This document shows, piece by piece, positions 34,124 to 46,590 of a stretch of 64,000 bases of DNA; position 1 is the stretch's first letter, and each line of letters begins with the position of its first letter. The stretch comes from Tillandsia leiboldiana (taxonomy: Eukaryota; Streptophyta; Magnoliopsida; Poales; Bromeliaceae). Where the stretch lies: NCBI GenBank assembly GCA_029204045.2, contig CM055063.1, forward strand, positions 40,953,562-41,017,561, read 5' to 3'. The translations under genes and the position numbers were made by a program. The notes beneath the pieces are model-generated. The model did not search any database. It saw only the letters and a program-made list of their open reading frames with translations, and was not told the DNA's origin.

Positions 34124-36060
34124 CGACCCGAGCTGCTTCTTCTCCCCTTTTCCCACCATTTTCGAGCTTCAGACCAACTTGAGGCCTTCAGCAAAGTTGA
34201 TCCACACCCTGTGCTGCATCCATCTGCGGAGTTTGGAGATTTTTGGTCGCACGTTTATCGAGGTTTCCATTTTTACGGCGCGGCGCGACGCTCGGCCATT
34301 TGTGTTCTCCTTCGTCGCATTTCTGTACGAGAGCTCCCCCGGCCTACTCCTACCATATTTTCAAGCGATTTCTTCGCTGTTGGATCCACGATAGGTAAGG
34401 CTACGATTTTGGTTTTTCCAACATTCTCTCGTTTCGCGCTTTTCGAGGAGTTTTTCCATGCTTACTGGGACCTCTTTTTCTGATGGAATTTCTGGACAGT
34501 GACACCTTCCCGAATTTTTATCTCCGCAACCGGGCATCGGTTGGAGACGTGCCTATACACTTTTTTCATCTACTCGACGCGAGGATTATCACCGTATTTT
34601 TGTTGGATTTTTCTGAGGCTTGCCGGGAGGTAGATTTTTCTTCCTTTATCTGTGCATGGAAATACAGATGTATGGTTGTGTGTTTGTGAGCGCCCTGTGT
34701 TGTGGAATTTGTAACTCGGCCTACGGGGCTCGGAATTTGGCGTGCAGGTACTCGTTTCGAAGGTATCGACGCGAGGAACGCGGTACTATTTTTGTTGGAT
34801 TTTTATGGGTTCTTGCTGCAGGTGAAAAATCTGCATATTTGTGACTGTTCCAACAGAATTGTACGTACTTGGATATTTTGGAATAAAAATGTAATCTTGA
34901 ACCTTATTGTTGTACCGAGGAAGGTTAGCGACCGTTTCTGAACCTGTTGGAACTAGGGAAAATTGGAGATAGTGAATTCTGGGTGTTTTCAGCTGTTTGG
35001 AGCCGAGGCTCGCGCAACTTATACCGAGGGAGCAGTTTTAGCAGATTTTGGACTAAGAGCGTCTACACTCTTCGCCGACCCCAGGTTTGCCTTGGATTGA
35101 GCACTTCAGGTGGGTAAGCTTAATTTTGGTAACTATATCAGGTTTTATGTCATGGTGAATGCAAATGCACATGTGGGGATATCACCACTCTATGATTGAT
35201 AACAGGCATATTGTTGTACAACCGATATGAGCGAGAGGTAAGCAAGGAATGACCTACATGGGTGAGATTGGTATACCATAGTAGGAATATTTCAGCATGC
35301 TTTACTAATATATGTTTCACCCACTTTTATTGTTTCTGAGGATAAAGCATGCTTGCATGGACATGTAGTTAGGCCATCTTTTACTGCTACACTACTTTTG
35401 GAACTTGACTTAGGAGAAACCATGTATTCCTTTTCTCCTTCTTTGTTAGTCAGGTGGTCTGTGTTGCTCAGGTTCGAGCAAGGGTTCTGGGTAGTGTAGT
35501 CGGGACTTGGTGTCTGGGACCGGTTGGATTAGTTGTGGGGCTTTACGGCAACCGCGGATATTAGGCGGTTGACCGGACATTTATTTATGCACCAGATTGG
35601 GTATCTGATTTCTCTAGTGAACAGAGTTTTCCACTATTTGAGTATTTTTGCATCTGATTGAGGACCGAGGCTTTCTTTAGTGGTTGGGCTTTCCCACTTT
35701 GATCAGAGTCATGATCCAGTCCTGCTGATTTACGATACTTGTTACTGAGGCACTTTACTCGTGTGGGTCGCTCCCCTCGAGTGCCACTCCGTAGTGTGCG
35801 ATTTTCAGACTTCGAGTCCTTGAGACTCCCATCCCCTATCGGTGTTATGCGTAGGCTGGCATACCCGATTTGGCAGGCACAGCAGGCAGTACCAGTTCTA
35901 CTGGTGGCATTAGATTGGGTTTATTACAGACATTTGCCTTATAGTTGCACTCGTGTCAGGGGGACCGAGTGGAGTCTAGTAGCTGTGTTTAGACCAGTGC
36001 TAGTGTTGTTGGGAACCGTCTGGGGTTACGGTGGTCCCAGGGTCATTGTGAGTTGTTGAC

Positions 36061-36486
36061 CGTGGCATAGGCAGGCTTGGCAGGCATAGGCAGGCATGGC
36101 AGGCATGGCAGGCATGGGAGGCATGGCAGGCATAGGCAGGCACAGGCAGGCATGGCAGGCATAGGCAGGCATAGGCAGGCATAGGCAGGCATGGCAGGCA
36201 TAGGCAAGCGCAGGCAGGCATGGCAGGCATGGCAGGCATAGGCAGGCATGGCAGGCATGGCAGGCATGGCAGGCATAGGCAGGCACAGGCAGGCATAGCA
36301 GGCATAGGCAGGCATAGGCAGGCATGGCAGGCATGGCAGGCATGACAGGCATAGGCAGGCGCAGGCAGGCATGGCAGGCATGGCAGGCATGGCGGGCATA
36401 GGCAGGCACATGCAGGCATGGCAGGCATAGGCAGGCATGGCAGGCATGGCAGGCATAGGCAGGCATAGGCAGGCTCAGCAGGCATA
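36061..36486 (+). repeat. GGCAGGCAT(A) minisatellite
   Basis: About 425 bp of tandem 9- and 10-bp units (GGCAGGCAT and GGCAGGCATA) with minor variants such as GGCAGGCACA. It lies where the D LTR has unique sequence. The minus strand is open in all three frames (repeats of MPA/CLCLP) purely because of the repeat; no gene is implied. Confidence 0.97.
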
Positions 36487-37156
36487 GAGGCTGGATAGCT
36501 GTCGAGAGTCTCTAGCTTCCTTCTTTTTTAGTCTTTACGGTTTTGGTTAGCTTTTGTATTTTGAGGACTTAGTGGGCAGACCGTCGGGTCTGGCGGTGGT
36601 ACCCACTGAGAACTCCCTTTTTGGTGTAGTTCTCACACCCTCTGGGGGTTTTCCCCCTCATTTTCTTTCCTCTCCTCTGTTTTGCAGAGTCCTAGCGGAT
36701 GTTGCTGATTCTGCGATTGTTGATCGAGGCGAGAGAGTTGCGAGATATATCCCTACCCGTCGTTGGAGAGTAGCGGTACCCCTTCAGAGGAGATCTACAG
36801 CAGATTAGTTGTTTTACTTTTTCCTCTTTTGAGAGACTGATGTAGTGAGGACATTATGTACCGTGAGACTGTACACCGTTGTATTTATTGGAGTTACCTC
36901 CCGGTTGAGTCCAGAGCTTGTACATGAGGATATTGTATGATTATCATTTTTGGGAGACAGACTTATTGTATTATTTCCAGTTGTACAGTGATTGATTTTT
37001 AGTTATACAGCAGATCTTTTATTTATAGCTCTGATATTTTGTTCAGCTGTAGTACTTTTCTTACAGGAAGGATGCTTCGCCTATGCAGGTTGGCATAGGT
37101 GGCGGATCTGTTGGCGAGCCCGGGTCGCAGTTTCGACCCCAGGGCGTGACACCCAC

Positions 37157-39892
37157 AACTAATCCAACCTGTCCCAGACACAGTCCCGACTACACTACCC
37201 AGACCCCTGCTCGAACCCGTGCAACACTGACCGCCTGACTAACAAAGAAGGAGAAAGGAAAAGCATGGTTTCTCCTAAGTCAAGTTCCAATAAGTAGTGT
37301 AGCAATAAAAGGGGACCTAACTATATGTCCATACAAGCATGCATTTGTCCTCAAGAAAGATATAAGAAAGTAAACCACATGCCAAAATCACCAATGCCTA
37401 CACCTGTCTATAATCCTCGATCCATAATGACTCCTCAGAGTAAAATCCGCACATAGCTACATAATCCTGCCCCATCGCATAATCCAATCGCATAAATGGC
37501 AATGTGCTAACATGGCATGCTACATAATCACATAGGGTAACATTATCCTAGGTAAGCTTACACTAATCATCACATAGATGTCCAAATCATGCAAGTCCTC
37601 AGTATACATCATAAATACTATTCTTGCAATTCTTTTATACAATTACTATTATCAAGCTTACCTACCTTTCAATCACAAACCATGTACCCTAGACATGCAT
37701 GCATCCTAACATACAGAATTAGAGAACCGTCCACCGGTTCTGGAAACAAAGCACCCACCTGAAGCGCTTTCCGTAGGCAAAGCCGAAGTCGGTGAAGTGT
37801 GTAGACGCCCACAACCCAAAAATCTGCCAGAACTGCACCCTCGGTACAAGTCGCGCAAGCCTCGGCTCCAAACAGCATCACCCCCAACATGCCACCACAA
37901 CAAACAACAAATAACTCAACTCACTAGTCAATACCCACAACCATACACTTGCTGTTTTTCCAAAACAGCACAAGCTATTACAACAAACCAGCAGAGGGAA
38001 AGGGAACCTTCACCTGTGTACAGTGCTACAAAAATTCAGAAAATTTACGATTGTGATCCAAGCGACGAGTAGCCCCAAAACGAGTATTTAAACGCCCCAA
38101 TTCGACACCTGTAGGCCAAGAAACAATTACAACAACGCCGGAAGCCAAACGATCCACAACCTGCAAAAACTGCGGGATACAACCCCAAAGAAGCTCAAAT
38201 AACACTTAATTCCAGCTACATGCTATCCCCAAAATAGTCCCAAAACTATGCTATTTTCACCTGCGAGATGAGCTCGAAAAATTTCGGCAAAAATACTGTT
38301 GCGATCGTCGTGCCGAGCCCTTCGAAACGAGTACCTACACGTCCCAAACCGAGTTTTGTACGTCAAGATAAAAATCCGACAAGGTGACCCTCTCAAAAGC
38401 ATCCTGTACAAAAATCTGTAGCACTAAGCTCTGGAAAAATGGGATTTTCACCTTCGGGAGAAACTCAGAAAAATCTAGGAAAATTCGAGGACGTTCCTTG
38501 CGACGTGTTGATGCAAAACGACTATAGGCGCGCCTCCATCCGATGCCTGAGCGCGAAGATATCACCGAAACACTGATGTGCTATCCAAAACTCCGTAGTG
38601 GAAAATGGGTCATAAAAAGGCTCAAAAAACTCTAAGAAAGACTCGAAAAGAGGCCAAGCTCAAATCACGAGAATCGTAGCCCTACCTGATACGAAGCCAA
38701 CGGCGCAAGAATCGCCAAAAACGGAGGTCGGAGTAAGATGGGGGAGCTCGTGCACCGAAACGCGACGAAGAAGAACACCGAAGAGAGATCATCGCACCGC
38801 GCCGTAAAATCAAAAAACCTCGAAGTGCATGCCCCCAAAAAACCCCAGAGTCTTCCAAAAGGTGCGGCTCAGGGTGAGGAAGAACCTTGCTGAAGAGTTC
38901 CCTGCAAAATTCCGGCCAGAGGAGGAGAAAAGGTGAGCACAAGGTCACTTGGGTCCTATTTATAGGCCAGAAAATCCAGCTAAAAATGCACTTTGGGGTG
39001 CAATTTCCGGGCGCCCGAATGATTCAGGCCCCCAAAACGTACCCAGAACTCACCCCGCGGTGCGCCCGAAACGCTCCGGGCGCGCCACGTCACCCACAGA
39101 ATAGGGGACAGCTGGCGCAGCCACTAGCCGTGCGCCATGTGGCATGGTCCACTCGTGCTGGTGTACTGCACCCGCCAACCGCAGGATGCCACGTGGACCA
39201 CACTCAGAGGCGGCCCACGTGCGCTCGAGTGCTCCCCGCGCAGCCGCCTGCCACCCTGCCAGGCACGCTTCCCGAGGCAGCCCCCCGCTTGCTCCGTGAA
39301 CCAGGTCCATGGCACCGACCTCTCCTACTCCGCCACGTGTCCTCACCCCAACCAACAGAGAAGCGCCACGTGGCATGCACGCTCTGCCCGCGCGCCCGCG
39401 CGCCTGCCCGTGCGCTGCCCGCGCCCGCACGCTGCCGACGCCCGAGCTCGCGCCTACTCCGCCGCCTGCCCTAGCCCCGCCGCCGCCGCCGCTGCCTGCC
39501 GGCTTGCCGGAACAGTGATAATGCCTCAAAATCCGTGCCGGGTCATCCGGGCTCCGAAAAATACAAGTAAATAGTCCATTTTCATCCTTTTCGCGCGCTG
39601 AATCCAAATCCGGTGTCCGATTTACCAAAATCCAACTCTAAAAATTGTCAAAGGCATCCGGAAAGGTGTTCTTTTGTCTAAACTTTGCGCTGAGCCCAAT
39701 TTTAATATCCATTGCGCGCGAAACCACTTCTAAATATTCGACGGGGTCATTTGACTACTCTCGTGATCCATTTAACCCACCGAGTCCATCACTAATGTCC
39801 AGTTGGTGCACAAACGCCACCGACACGCCACATAGGCCTCCAGAAACTGCTGGTCAACCAGTAATCTCGTCGTGGGGATCCGGGTCCTCACA
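37157..39892 (-). repeat. D 5' LTR, segment b (LTR 5' part)
   Basis: Resumes the D LTR after H, collinear with 16315-16694 and 25524-27883, and ends CTCACA at the cgcca duplication. Without H this LTR is about 4,210 bp, against 4,219 bp for its partner. Confidence 0.93.
38957..39372 (-). promoter_or_regulatory. D 5' LTR promoter: G-box cluster and TATA
   Basis: TATA box on the minus strand (38966-38957) with CACGTG at 39190, 39216, 39334 and 39367, CACGTC near 39086 and CATGTG near 39137. Positions are conserved with the other D LTR. Confidence 0.7.
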
Positions 39893-40640
39893 CGCCAAGC
39901 TTAAGAAGTGTGAATTTTGACTCTGAGAGGTCGCCTTTTTGGGCCACATAGTTTCAGCTACGGGTGTAGCGGTTGATCCAGCCAAGGTGGATGCTATTCG
40001 AGATTGGCCGAGGCCGACGACTATCACCGAGGTGCGGAGTTTTCTAGGTTTGGCTAGTTATTATCGTCGATTTGTGGAGGGCTTTGCGAAGCTTTCCACT
40101 CCCCTCACACGTCTGACCAGGAAAGGGGTTAAGTTTATTTGGAGTGAGACTTGTCAGAGCAGTTTTGAGGAGCTGAAACAGAGGTTGATGACGTCTCCGA
40201 TCCTTGCTCTCCCGGTCATGGGAGAGGGATTTGTGATCTACAGCGACGCCTCTCACAGTGGTCTGGGTTGTGTACTAATGCAGCATGGTAGGGTAATTGC
40301 CTATGCTTCACGGCAATTGAAGGACTATGAGAAAAATTACCCTACTCATGATCTTGAGTTGGCAGCAGTCGTGTTTGCTCTGAAGCTGTGGCGGCATTAT
40401 TTGTATGGAGAGCACTGCGAGATTTACACTGATCATAAAAGCCTGAAGTATCTATTCACTCAGAAGGAGTTGAACTTGAGGCAACGCTGGTGGTTAGAGT
40501 TTTTAAAGGATTATGACGTGAGTATCCTTTATCATCCCGGCAAAGCCAATGTCGTGGTAGATGCTTTGAGTAGGAGGACGAGTTTGAGTATGATGATTTC
40601 GTGGCAGGCACCGTTCGTTGAGCAGATGAGACGGTTGTAG
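39893..40640 (+). pseudogene. Gypsy Pol of element C, part 2: end of RT and RNase H
   Basis: After the cgcca duplication the RT of C resumes (LKKCEF, then a TGA where Trp is usual). It continues through FLGHIVSATG, VRSFLGLASYYRRF and the RNase H core (YSDASHSGLGCVLMQ, YASRQL, THDLELAAVVFALK, DHKSLKYLFTQ) to VVDALSRR. It stops at 40638-40640. The following 56 bp up to 40696 still read as Pol before Sirevirus E begins. The same end region recurs, with errors, at 51060-51309. Confidence 0.9.
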
Positions 40641-40696
40641 ATAGAGGTTGTATCCCCTAGGGTCTCTGCTAGACTTATGTCTTTGGTCGTGCAGCC

Positions 40697-41998
40697 TGTT
40701 AGGGATTTTGTCTTGGCGTATTTCGTGAAATGGTTAAGTCTTGAAGATTGAAGATGAAGATGGTTAGATCATATACCTCAATCTCAAGAAAGAAGAATTC
40801 AAAAGGATCAGGTACGTTTAACTAAATAAGTTTGGTGATCCGAATACTTCTTATATTGTAGAAACACTTGGATGGATTCTTAATCGCATAAAAAATCAAA
40901 AACTGGACATGTTATATGTTCATGATCCAGATCAGGGTACTACAGTCCGGACCCCGAACATAGGGTAGTTCTGGCGCAAATCCAGTCCGGAACACATCTT
41001 GTTCAGTCCGGACCCCGAACGTGGATTTTGCAGAAACTGCATGAACAGTCCGGACCGTGGTTCTTCAGTCCGGATCCCGAACGTGGTTTTTCTGGAAAAA
41101 TTCTTTTTAGTGACGACAGTCCGGATCGCATTATTCCAGTCCGGACCGTTGACCCGAAAACTTCCAGATAAGGTTAGTTTTTTATTCTTATCCACTTCCA
41201 ATGGTTTCTAACCTATAAGTAAACCCTAATTCTATCTTTTAGGGTAATCCATAATAAATTTTTTATCTCCGTAAATGAATGAGAAATATAAACGGATGAA
41301 AAACTTATAAATCCAGATAAAGAGAAGAAAGGAAATAACTAGATTTAATTCTATGTTTCTTCATCTATATTAATTAATTTGATTCTAGGTTTTCTTACTC
41401 AGATTTTGAGTAGAATCAAATTAATGGATACTTAGATTGCATTTCCTATCTATCTTTGATCTAAGTATTCGGCGGATCAACACCACCAACAAAACAACGA
41501 TTTTCCCCAAAATCAGCGCGTGGATTCGCGTGGCCTTGTGGATTCAAGGTGCTACCGCTCTCGTGGATTCGGAGCGAGGTACGTTCGTGTGATCGAGACG
41601 TACTACTTGGTGGAGACCGTGGATTTGGTCAGACGTCGTGGACTCGACGTTGGATGCCGTGGATTCGGCGTTGGACGCAAATCGTGGATTGGAGGCGCGT
41701 TGCGAAGTGAGCGGAGAAGATCAACTCGGAGCGTATGGAAAAAGGATGAGTCGTCTGTGAGTGCGTTATATCACCTTTGTACGTGTTATAATCTTAGTTG
41801 ATTTCACTGTGTTATCGGTCCCGTGGTTTTTTACTCCTGGTTTTGGAGTTTTCCATGTAAAAATCTTGCGTGTTATTTTTTTATTTCCGCATTGGGTTTT
41901 ATTACGCAAAGATTTTTGAGTGTTTATTGTTTACACCTATTCACCCCGTTCTAGGTGTTTTTTTCCCCTATTTAGATCCATATTAGATATAACCCACA
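40697..41998 (+). repeat. 5' LTR of E (left-contig copy)
   Basis: TGTTAGGGATTTTG to AACCCACA, 1,302 bp. Palindrome array at 40924-41145, TATA CCTATAAGT at 41212-41220 followed by AAACCCTAA. This is the cleaner of the two versions of this LTR. Confidence 0.93.
40924..41145 (+). repeat. Paired-palindrome array in the E LTR
   Basis: TCCGGA cores at 40946, 40986, 41007, 41049, 41069, 41120 and 41140, plus a degenerate copy at 40926, form four pairs 20-21 bp apart with pairs 60-71 bp apart. The palindrome is mainly GTCCGGAC, against GATCCGGATC in B. Several copies run into CCCGAACG. Confidence 0.88.
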
Positions 41999-42001
41999 AA
42001 G

Positions 42002-42012
42002 TGGTATCAGAG
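42002..42012 (+). other. Primer binding site of E (left-contig copy)
   Basis: TGGTATCAGAG four bases after the LTR end. Confidence 0.92.
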
Positions 42013-42032
42013 AGGAAATAGGGTTGTAAACA

Positions 42033-44060
42033 ATGGTTGAAGGTGGAAACATCAACATACCCCCATTCTTCGATGGAACAAACTATGCCTACTGGAAAGT
42101 ACGGATGAGAGCATTTCTTATTTCCATCGATGAACGGGTGTGGCAATCAATCGAGTAAGGATGGTCAAATCCAACTGAAATTATTGCTAATGTTCGCACC
42201 ATCAAACCTAGGTCGAAATGGACCAAGGAAGAGATTGACTTATCTTCTTACAATGGCAAAGGAATTAACGCCTTATTTAATGCTTTGTCACAAACTGAGT
42301 TCTCTCGCGTCTCGGCATGTGAGACTGCGAAAGAAATCTGGGATGTTCTACAAGTTACACATGAGGGAACAAACCTTGTGAAGATTCAAAAACTGCAAAT
42401 GCTTACGAGCAAATTTGACTCTATTTTCATGGCAGAAAATGAATCTTTCACAGATTATTATACACGATTGCAAGACATCGTAAACACATGTGCTAACTTG
42501 GGAGAGAAAATTCCAGAATCTAAAGTTGTAAGAAAGATTTTAAGGACTCTTCCTGAAAGATTTCGTTCCAAGGTTACGGCCATTGAAACAATTAAACACC
42601 CGGATGAAATCCGTGTAGAAGAATTAGTTGGTGCACTTCAAACGTATGAAATGACATTTCCTACTAACTATTCTTCTGGAAAGGCATCCTCTTCTAAGTC
42701 TTCAGGTTTTGCGTTGAAAACGACAAAAGAAGAAGACACGGATTCATCCTCCTCAGACGATGACGAGAACCTATCAATGGAGGATTTTGAGAAGAAACTT
42801 GCACTCTTGACGAGGAAATTTCGCCGAAACTTTCGAAGGGGTAATTCTAGCAAAACTTCATCCTTCGTAAAGTCGAAGAAAGGCAAAGGGAATTCAAGCT
42901 TTAAGTCAAGATAGTAAGAGAGTTTTTCAAAGGATTAGAAAAACTCGGAGGGACAAGTCCAATGCTTCAAGTGCCGAGGCTACGGCCACATCTCAATGGA
43001 GTGTCCCAATAAGAATCCGACGAAGAAGAAGGTGATGCAAGCCGTCACTTGGGATGACACCTCAACGTCAAATGAGTCATCTTCCAGTGATGAAGAAAAT
43101 AACGCAACGGCATTCCACGCGTCCACATCTTCACCTTACGTATGCTTTATGGCAAGTACATCTGATTCATTGTCCAACTCCTCCCAAGTTGAAAAGAATG
43201 CAACGGACGACGAATCAAGTAATTCCGAAGGTGAAGACTTTGCTTTTGCCTACCATAAACTTTTAAAGGATTCAAAAAAATTGGCAAAACAAAACAAGGG
43301 TTTGAGAGGGAGATTGCAGGATCTCGAAGAAGAAGCAAAAAGGGCAACTTCTCTCTCAAACGCTCTTGAAGTGGAAAGGGATAACTTGATCAAAGTAAAT
43401 GTTTCCCTTCAAGAGAAAAATGAGCATTTCGAGAAGGAACACGTTAAATTGGTGGATAAAGCTGGTTACTTCTTAAAGCTCTACTCCGAGGCTCGTCATG
43501 GAAAAATGGAAATGACGAAGACCATTTTCCAACTTAAGGATGATTTAAAGAGATTTTCTTCTGGAAGGAACAAGTTGGATAAGATGCTTGGTCTTGGTCA
43601 AATGAACCGTTTCGGCCTTGGATACAGTCGAACTAGAGACAGTCCTAGTTCGAGTGGAACAGTTTTTGTGCCTCAGTCGGTATCTCATCCTCCAACGACG
43701 GAAATCACTGCATACAACGACAACAAGCCTACCTCACCTATTGCGGGTTCTTCAAGTTCAAGGTATGTTTTCGTTGTGGTTTTGCAGGGCACATACGAAG
43801 AGATTGCAAGATTGGAGCGAAACGAACAAATCAAGCGCCTCTCACAACAACTACCAATGAGTTCACTCCCCGGAAATCAAAGAAGGATTTTTCAAAAGAA
43901 AAGAACATTGGTAGTACATCAAACAAGACGACGATGTCAAAGAACAGCGATCAATCAAACAAGACGCTTTCACCAAAGGTAATAACTTCACAATCATTGC
44001 CGACGTACTCCAAACTCAAAAGGTTGTGGTACGCAAAGGCGAATTCTTCCTTTGTCTTTG
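42033..44060 (+). pseudogene. Sirevirus Gag of E, left-contig copy
   Basis: ATG at 42033; premature TAA at 42156 (codon 42); the frame then continues to the stops at 42910-42915 and about 42937. CFKCRGYGHISMEC follows near 42963. The coiled coil and linker are open to about 43760; after that, indels break the second knuckle, which is intact in the other copy. The 42033-42914 part keeps the frame that the other copy loses. Confidence 0.88.
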
Positions 44061-46590
44061 AACCACGTTGGTACCAACCGGCCATTAGAATTACTGCATA
44101 TGGACTTAATGGGGCCGATTCGTCAACCATCTTTGGGAGGTAAATGGTATATATTCTTTTGGTTGATGATTTCTCTAGATATACTTGGGTAACTTTTTTA
44201 AAAGAGAAAGCGGATACTTTCGACTCTTTTCATGAGGTTTGTCATCGTATTATGATGAAAGAAATAAAAAGATCGTTCGTGTTCGAAGTGATAGAGGTGG
44301 AGAATTCGTCAATTCTAAATTCATTGATTTTGCACTTCCAACGGCATAAAACATGAATTCTCAGCACCCTATACACCTCAACAGAATGGTGTAGTCGAGC
44401 GCAAAAACAGGGTTGTACAAGAGATGGCACGTGTTATGCTTCACAGCCGAAATTTACCGTTACATTTTTGGCTGAAGCTGTGAACACACCGCCGTCTACG
44501 TTATTAATCGAGTGTTTTTGCGCACGAGAACTTTAAATACACCATATGAGCTATGGTTCTGTAGAAAACCGAATATCAAAATATTTTTGAATCTTTGGGA
44601 GTCACTGTATATTTTGCGTGATCGCGAAAATCTTGATAAATTTGACTCTCGAAGTGACGAAGGGATTTTCATGGGTTATTCTACAAAACAGTAGAGCCAT
44701 ATCGGGTATGTTAACCTGGAATCTAAAACGATGGTAGAATCTATTAATGTTAAAGTAGATGAAGCTTTTCATTTTGCATCTGATAAATCTACCCCGGATA
44801 TGTCTCTAGATGATGATACTCCTGTAAATGCATCTTCTCATAATAAATTCTTCCGATAAAGTTGATGCATCTAATGGTTTTCTCTAGTTTATCTGATATG
44901 CAGGAATCATCACACGTACCTCCGAGTACTCCGTTACCTCAAACGCTACGTATCTCCAAGGATCATCCAGAATCGAACATTATTGGAGACCCACGAGAGG
45001 AGTCAGGACTCGGAGACAATTGGTTTGTGGAGTCGCATGTTACGTCTCCATGTAGAACCAAAGAACATGATGAAGCTCTTCAGGATGAATACTAGATTGA
45101 AGCAATGCAGGAAGAGCTCCATCAGTTCGAAAGAAACAAAGTAGCTGGAGAACTAACGAAGCCACTGAAGCACCACAACGTGATTGGTAGTAAACGGATT
45201 TTCAAAGAACAAGAAAAACGAGGATGGTACCATCATCATGAACAAAGCACGCCTGTTTGCTCAGGGCTATTCTCCAATTGAAGGAATAGACTTGATGAAC
45301 GTTTGCCCCAGTAGCTCGACTCGAGTCGATTCGAATGTTGTTCGCGAATTGCTTGTCACTATTAAAATCAAACTCTTTTCAACATGGACGTTAAGAGCGC
45401 GTTTTTAAATGGGTTTTGAACGAGGAAGTTATGTGGCTCAACCGAAAGGTTTTGTAGACTATAAACAACCTAACCAGTGTTTTTCGTTTGAAAAAGGCTC
45501 TTTACGGTCTAAACAAGCACTACGAGCGTGGGTACGAAAGGTGGACACAAAGCACCTTTTGGAAAAAAGGCTACACTCGAGGGGGAGCAGACCGGACTCT
45601 CTTTGTGAACCATTATCAGGATAACTTCATTGTGGCACAAATCTATGTCGATGACATTGTATTTGGTGCAATAAGAGACAATGATGCTTCAAAATTCGCG
45701 GAAACCGATGGAAAGCGAATTGAGATGTCATATGATGGGCGAACTAACATACTTTCTTAGATTGCAAGTGAAACAAAATGAAGAAGGCATCCATCTGTGC
45801 CAATCCAAGTATGCAAAGGAGTTGGATCAAGAAGTTTGGATTAGAAAATTCTAAAGACTTTCCGACTCAATGGGAACTAGCAATAGGGATTAGGAAGTGA
45901 ATCTCTTAGTGAAAGTGTAGACGAAAAGCTTTATCGTAGCATGATTGGAAGTCTACTCTACCCTCACGGCTAGTCGCCCGGATATATCCTTAGTTGTGGG
46001 ATCTGCGCGAGATATCAGTCAGCACCAAAGGAGGTTCACCTGAAAGCGGTGAAATAGGATCATCGGTTACATCAAAGGTACATTAAATTTCGGAATTTGG
46101 TATCCTATGGGAACAACGCTTGACCTAATAGGATATTCAGATTCCGATTGGGCAGGATCTGTGGATGATTGGAAAGTACGAGTAGTGCATGTTTTTATCT
46201 TGGCCAGTTGCCTGTGCATGGCATAGTAAAAAGCACAAACTGCATTGTACTCTCGACTACCGAAGCGGAATATATCTCAGCAGGTAGTTGTTCAACTCAA
46301 CTCATTTGGATGAAAAGCGTGTTGAGCGACTTCCAAATTTAGTAATTTCGGTAACTATTCTTTGTGACAACACTAGTGCTATAAATATTTCTAACAAACC
46401 CTGTGTTGCACTAATGAACAAAACACATTGAACTTAGGTATCATTTTCTAAGAGAGCTAGTTGAATTCAAGTATTCTTCAAATTTCCTATATTTCAACTG
46501 AAGATCAATTAGCTGACATTTTAACAAAACCTTTGCATCAAAAACGGTTTATTCTTTGCGTGAAGCGATAGGAATGGGTTTCCTTTGAAA
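44060..46590 (+). pseudogene. Sirevirus Pol of E, left-contig copy, heavily frame-shifted
   Basis: Integrase core, RT and RNase H are recognisable only in pieces (VDDFSRYTWV near 44165, IYVDDIVFGA near 45645, YSDSDWAGSVDDW near 46140). More than a dozen one-base differences from 54675-57207 cause the breaks. I attribute most to sequencing error; nonsense codons shared with the other copy are real. Confidence 0.85.

Larger units (their letters stand above)
33119..37151 (+). mobile_element. Solo LTR H (4,033 bp), gypsy, D-related
   Basis: Target duplication cccac (33114-33118, 37152-37156). Begins TGTGAGGACCTGG and ends GGGCGTGACA, the same ends as the D LTR but in plus orientation, with the shared G-box cluster, TATA, CACTGAGAACTCCC block and end dyad. 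There is no PBS, interior or second LTR, so it is a solo LTR left by LTR-LTR recombination. It differs from D in containing a minisatellite (36061-36486). Confidence 0.92.
14836..39892 (-). mobile_element. Ty3/gypsy element D with 4.2-kb LTRs, carrying three nested insertions
   Basis: The 5-bp target duplication cgcca (14831-14835 and 39893-39897) brackets the element inside C's RT. Minus-strand order: 5' LTR (39892-31645, split by H), PBS (31636-31625), degenerate gag-pol (split by Cassandra), PPT (27896-27884), 3' LTR (27883-14836, split by G). LTRs begin TGTGAGGACC and end CGTGACA-like on the minus strand; each is about 4.2 kb without inserts. The interior is only about 3.2 kb once Cassandra is removed, so part of pol is deleted. 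It is non-functional. Confidence 0.92.
11309..40696 (+). mobile_element. Ty3/gypsy element C, interrupted by D
   Basis: Plus-strand order: LTR end, PBS (12012-12023), gag (12297 on), protease, RT up to 14835, then element D, then the rest of RT and RNase H (39898-40640), cut at 40697 by Sirevirus E. Gag to RT lie in one frame, as in many plant chromovirus-type gypsy elements. Integrase and 3' LTR are not in the window. Many nonsense codons make it an old, dead copy and the oldest host layer of the nest. Confidence 0.85.

Noticed and set aside
36000..36485. Three overlapping minus-strand frames rich in Cys-Leu-Pro-Met-Ala
   Set aside because: All three frames are open over the GGCAGGCAT minisatellite; this is a repeat artefact.
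42668..42886. Short frame antisense to Sirevirus gag (also 53289-53507) and similar shadows in pol
   Set aside because: Mirror of the acidic/Ser-rich coding strand; no independent signal.
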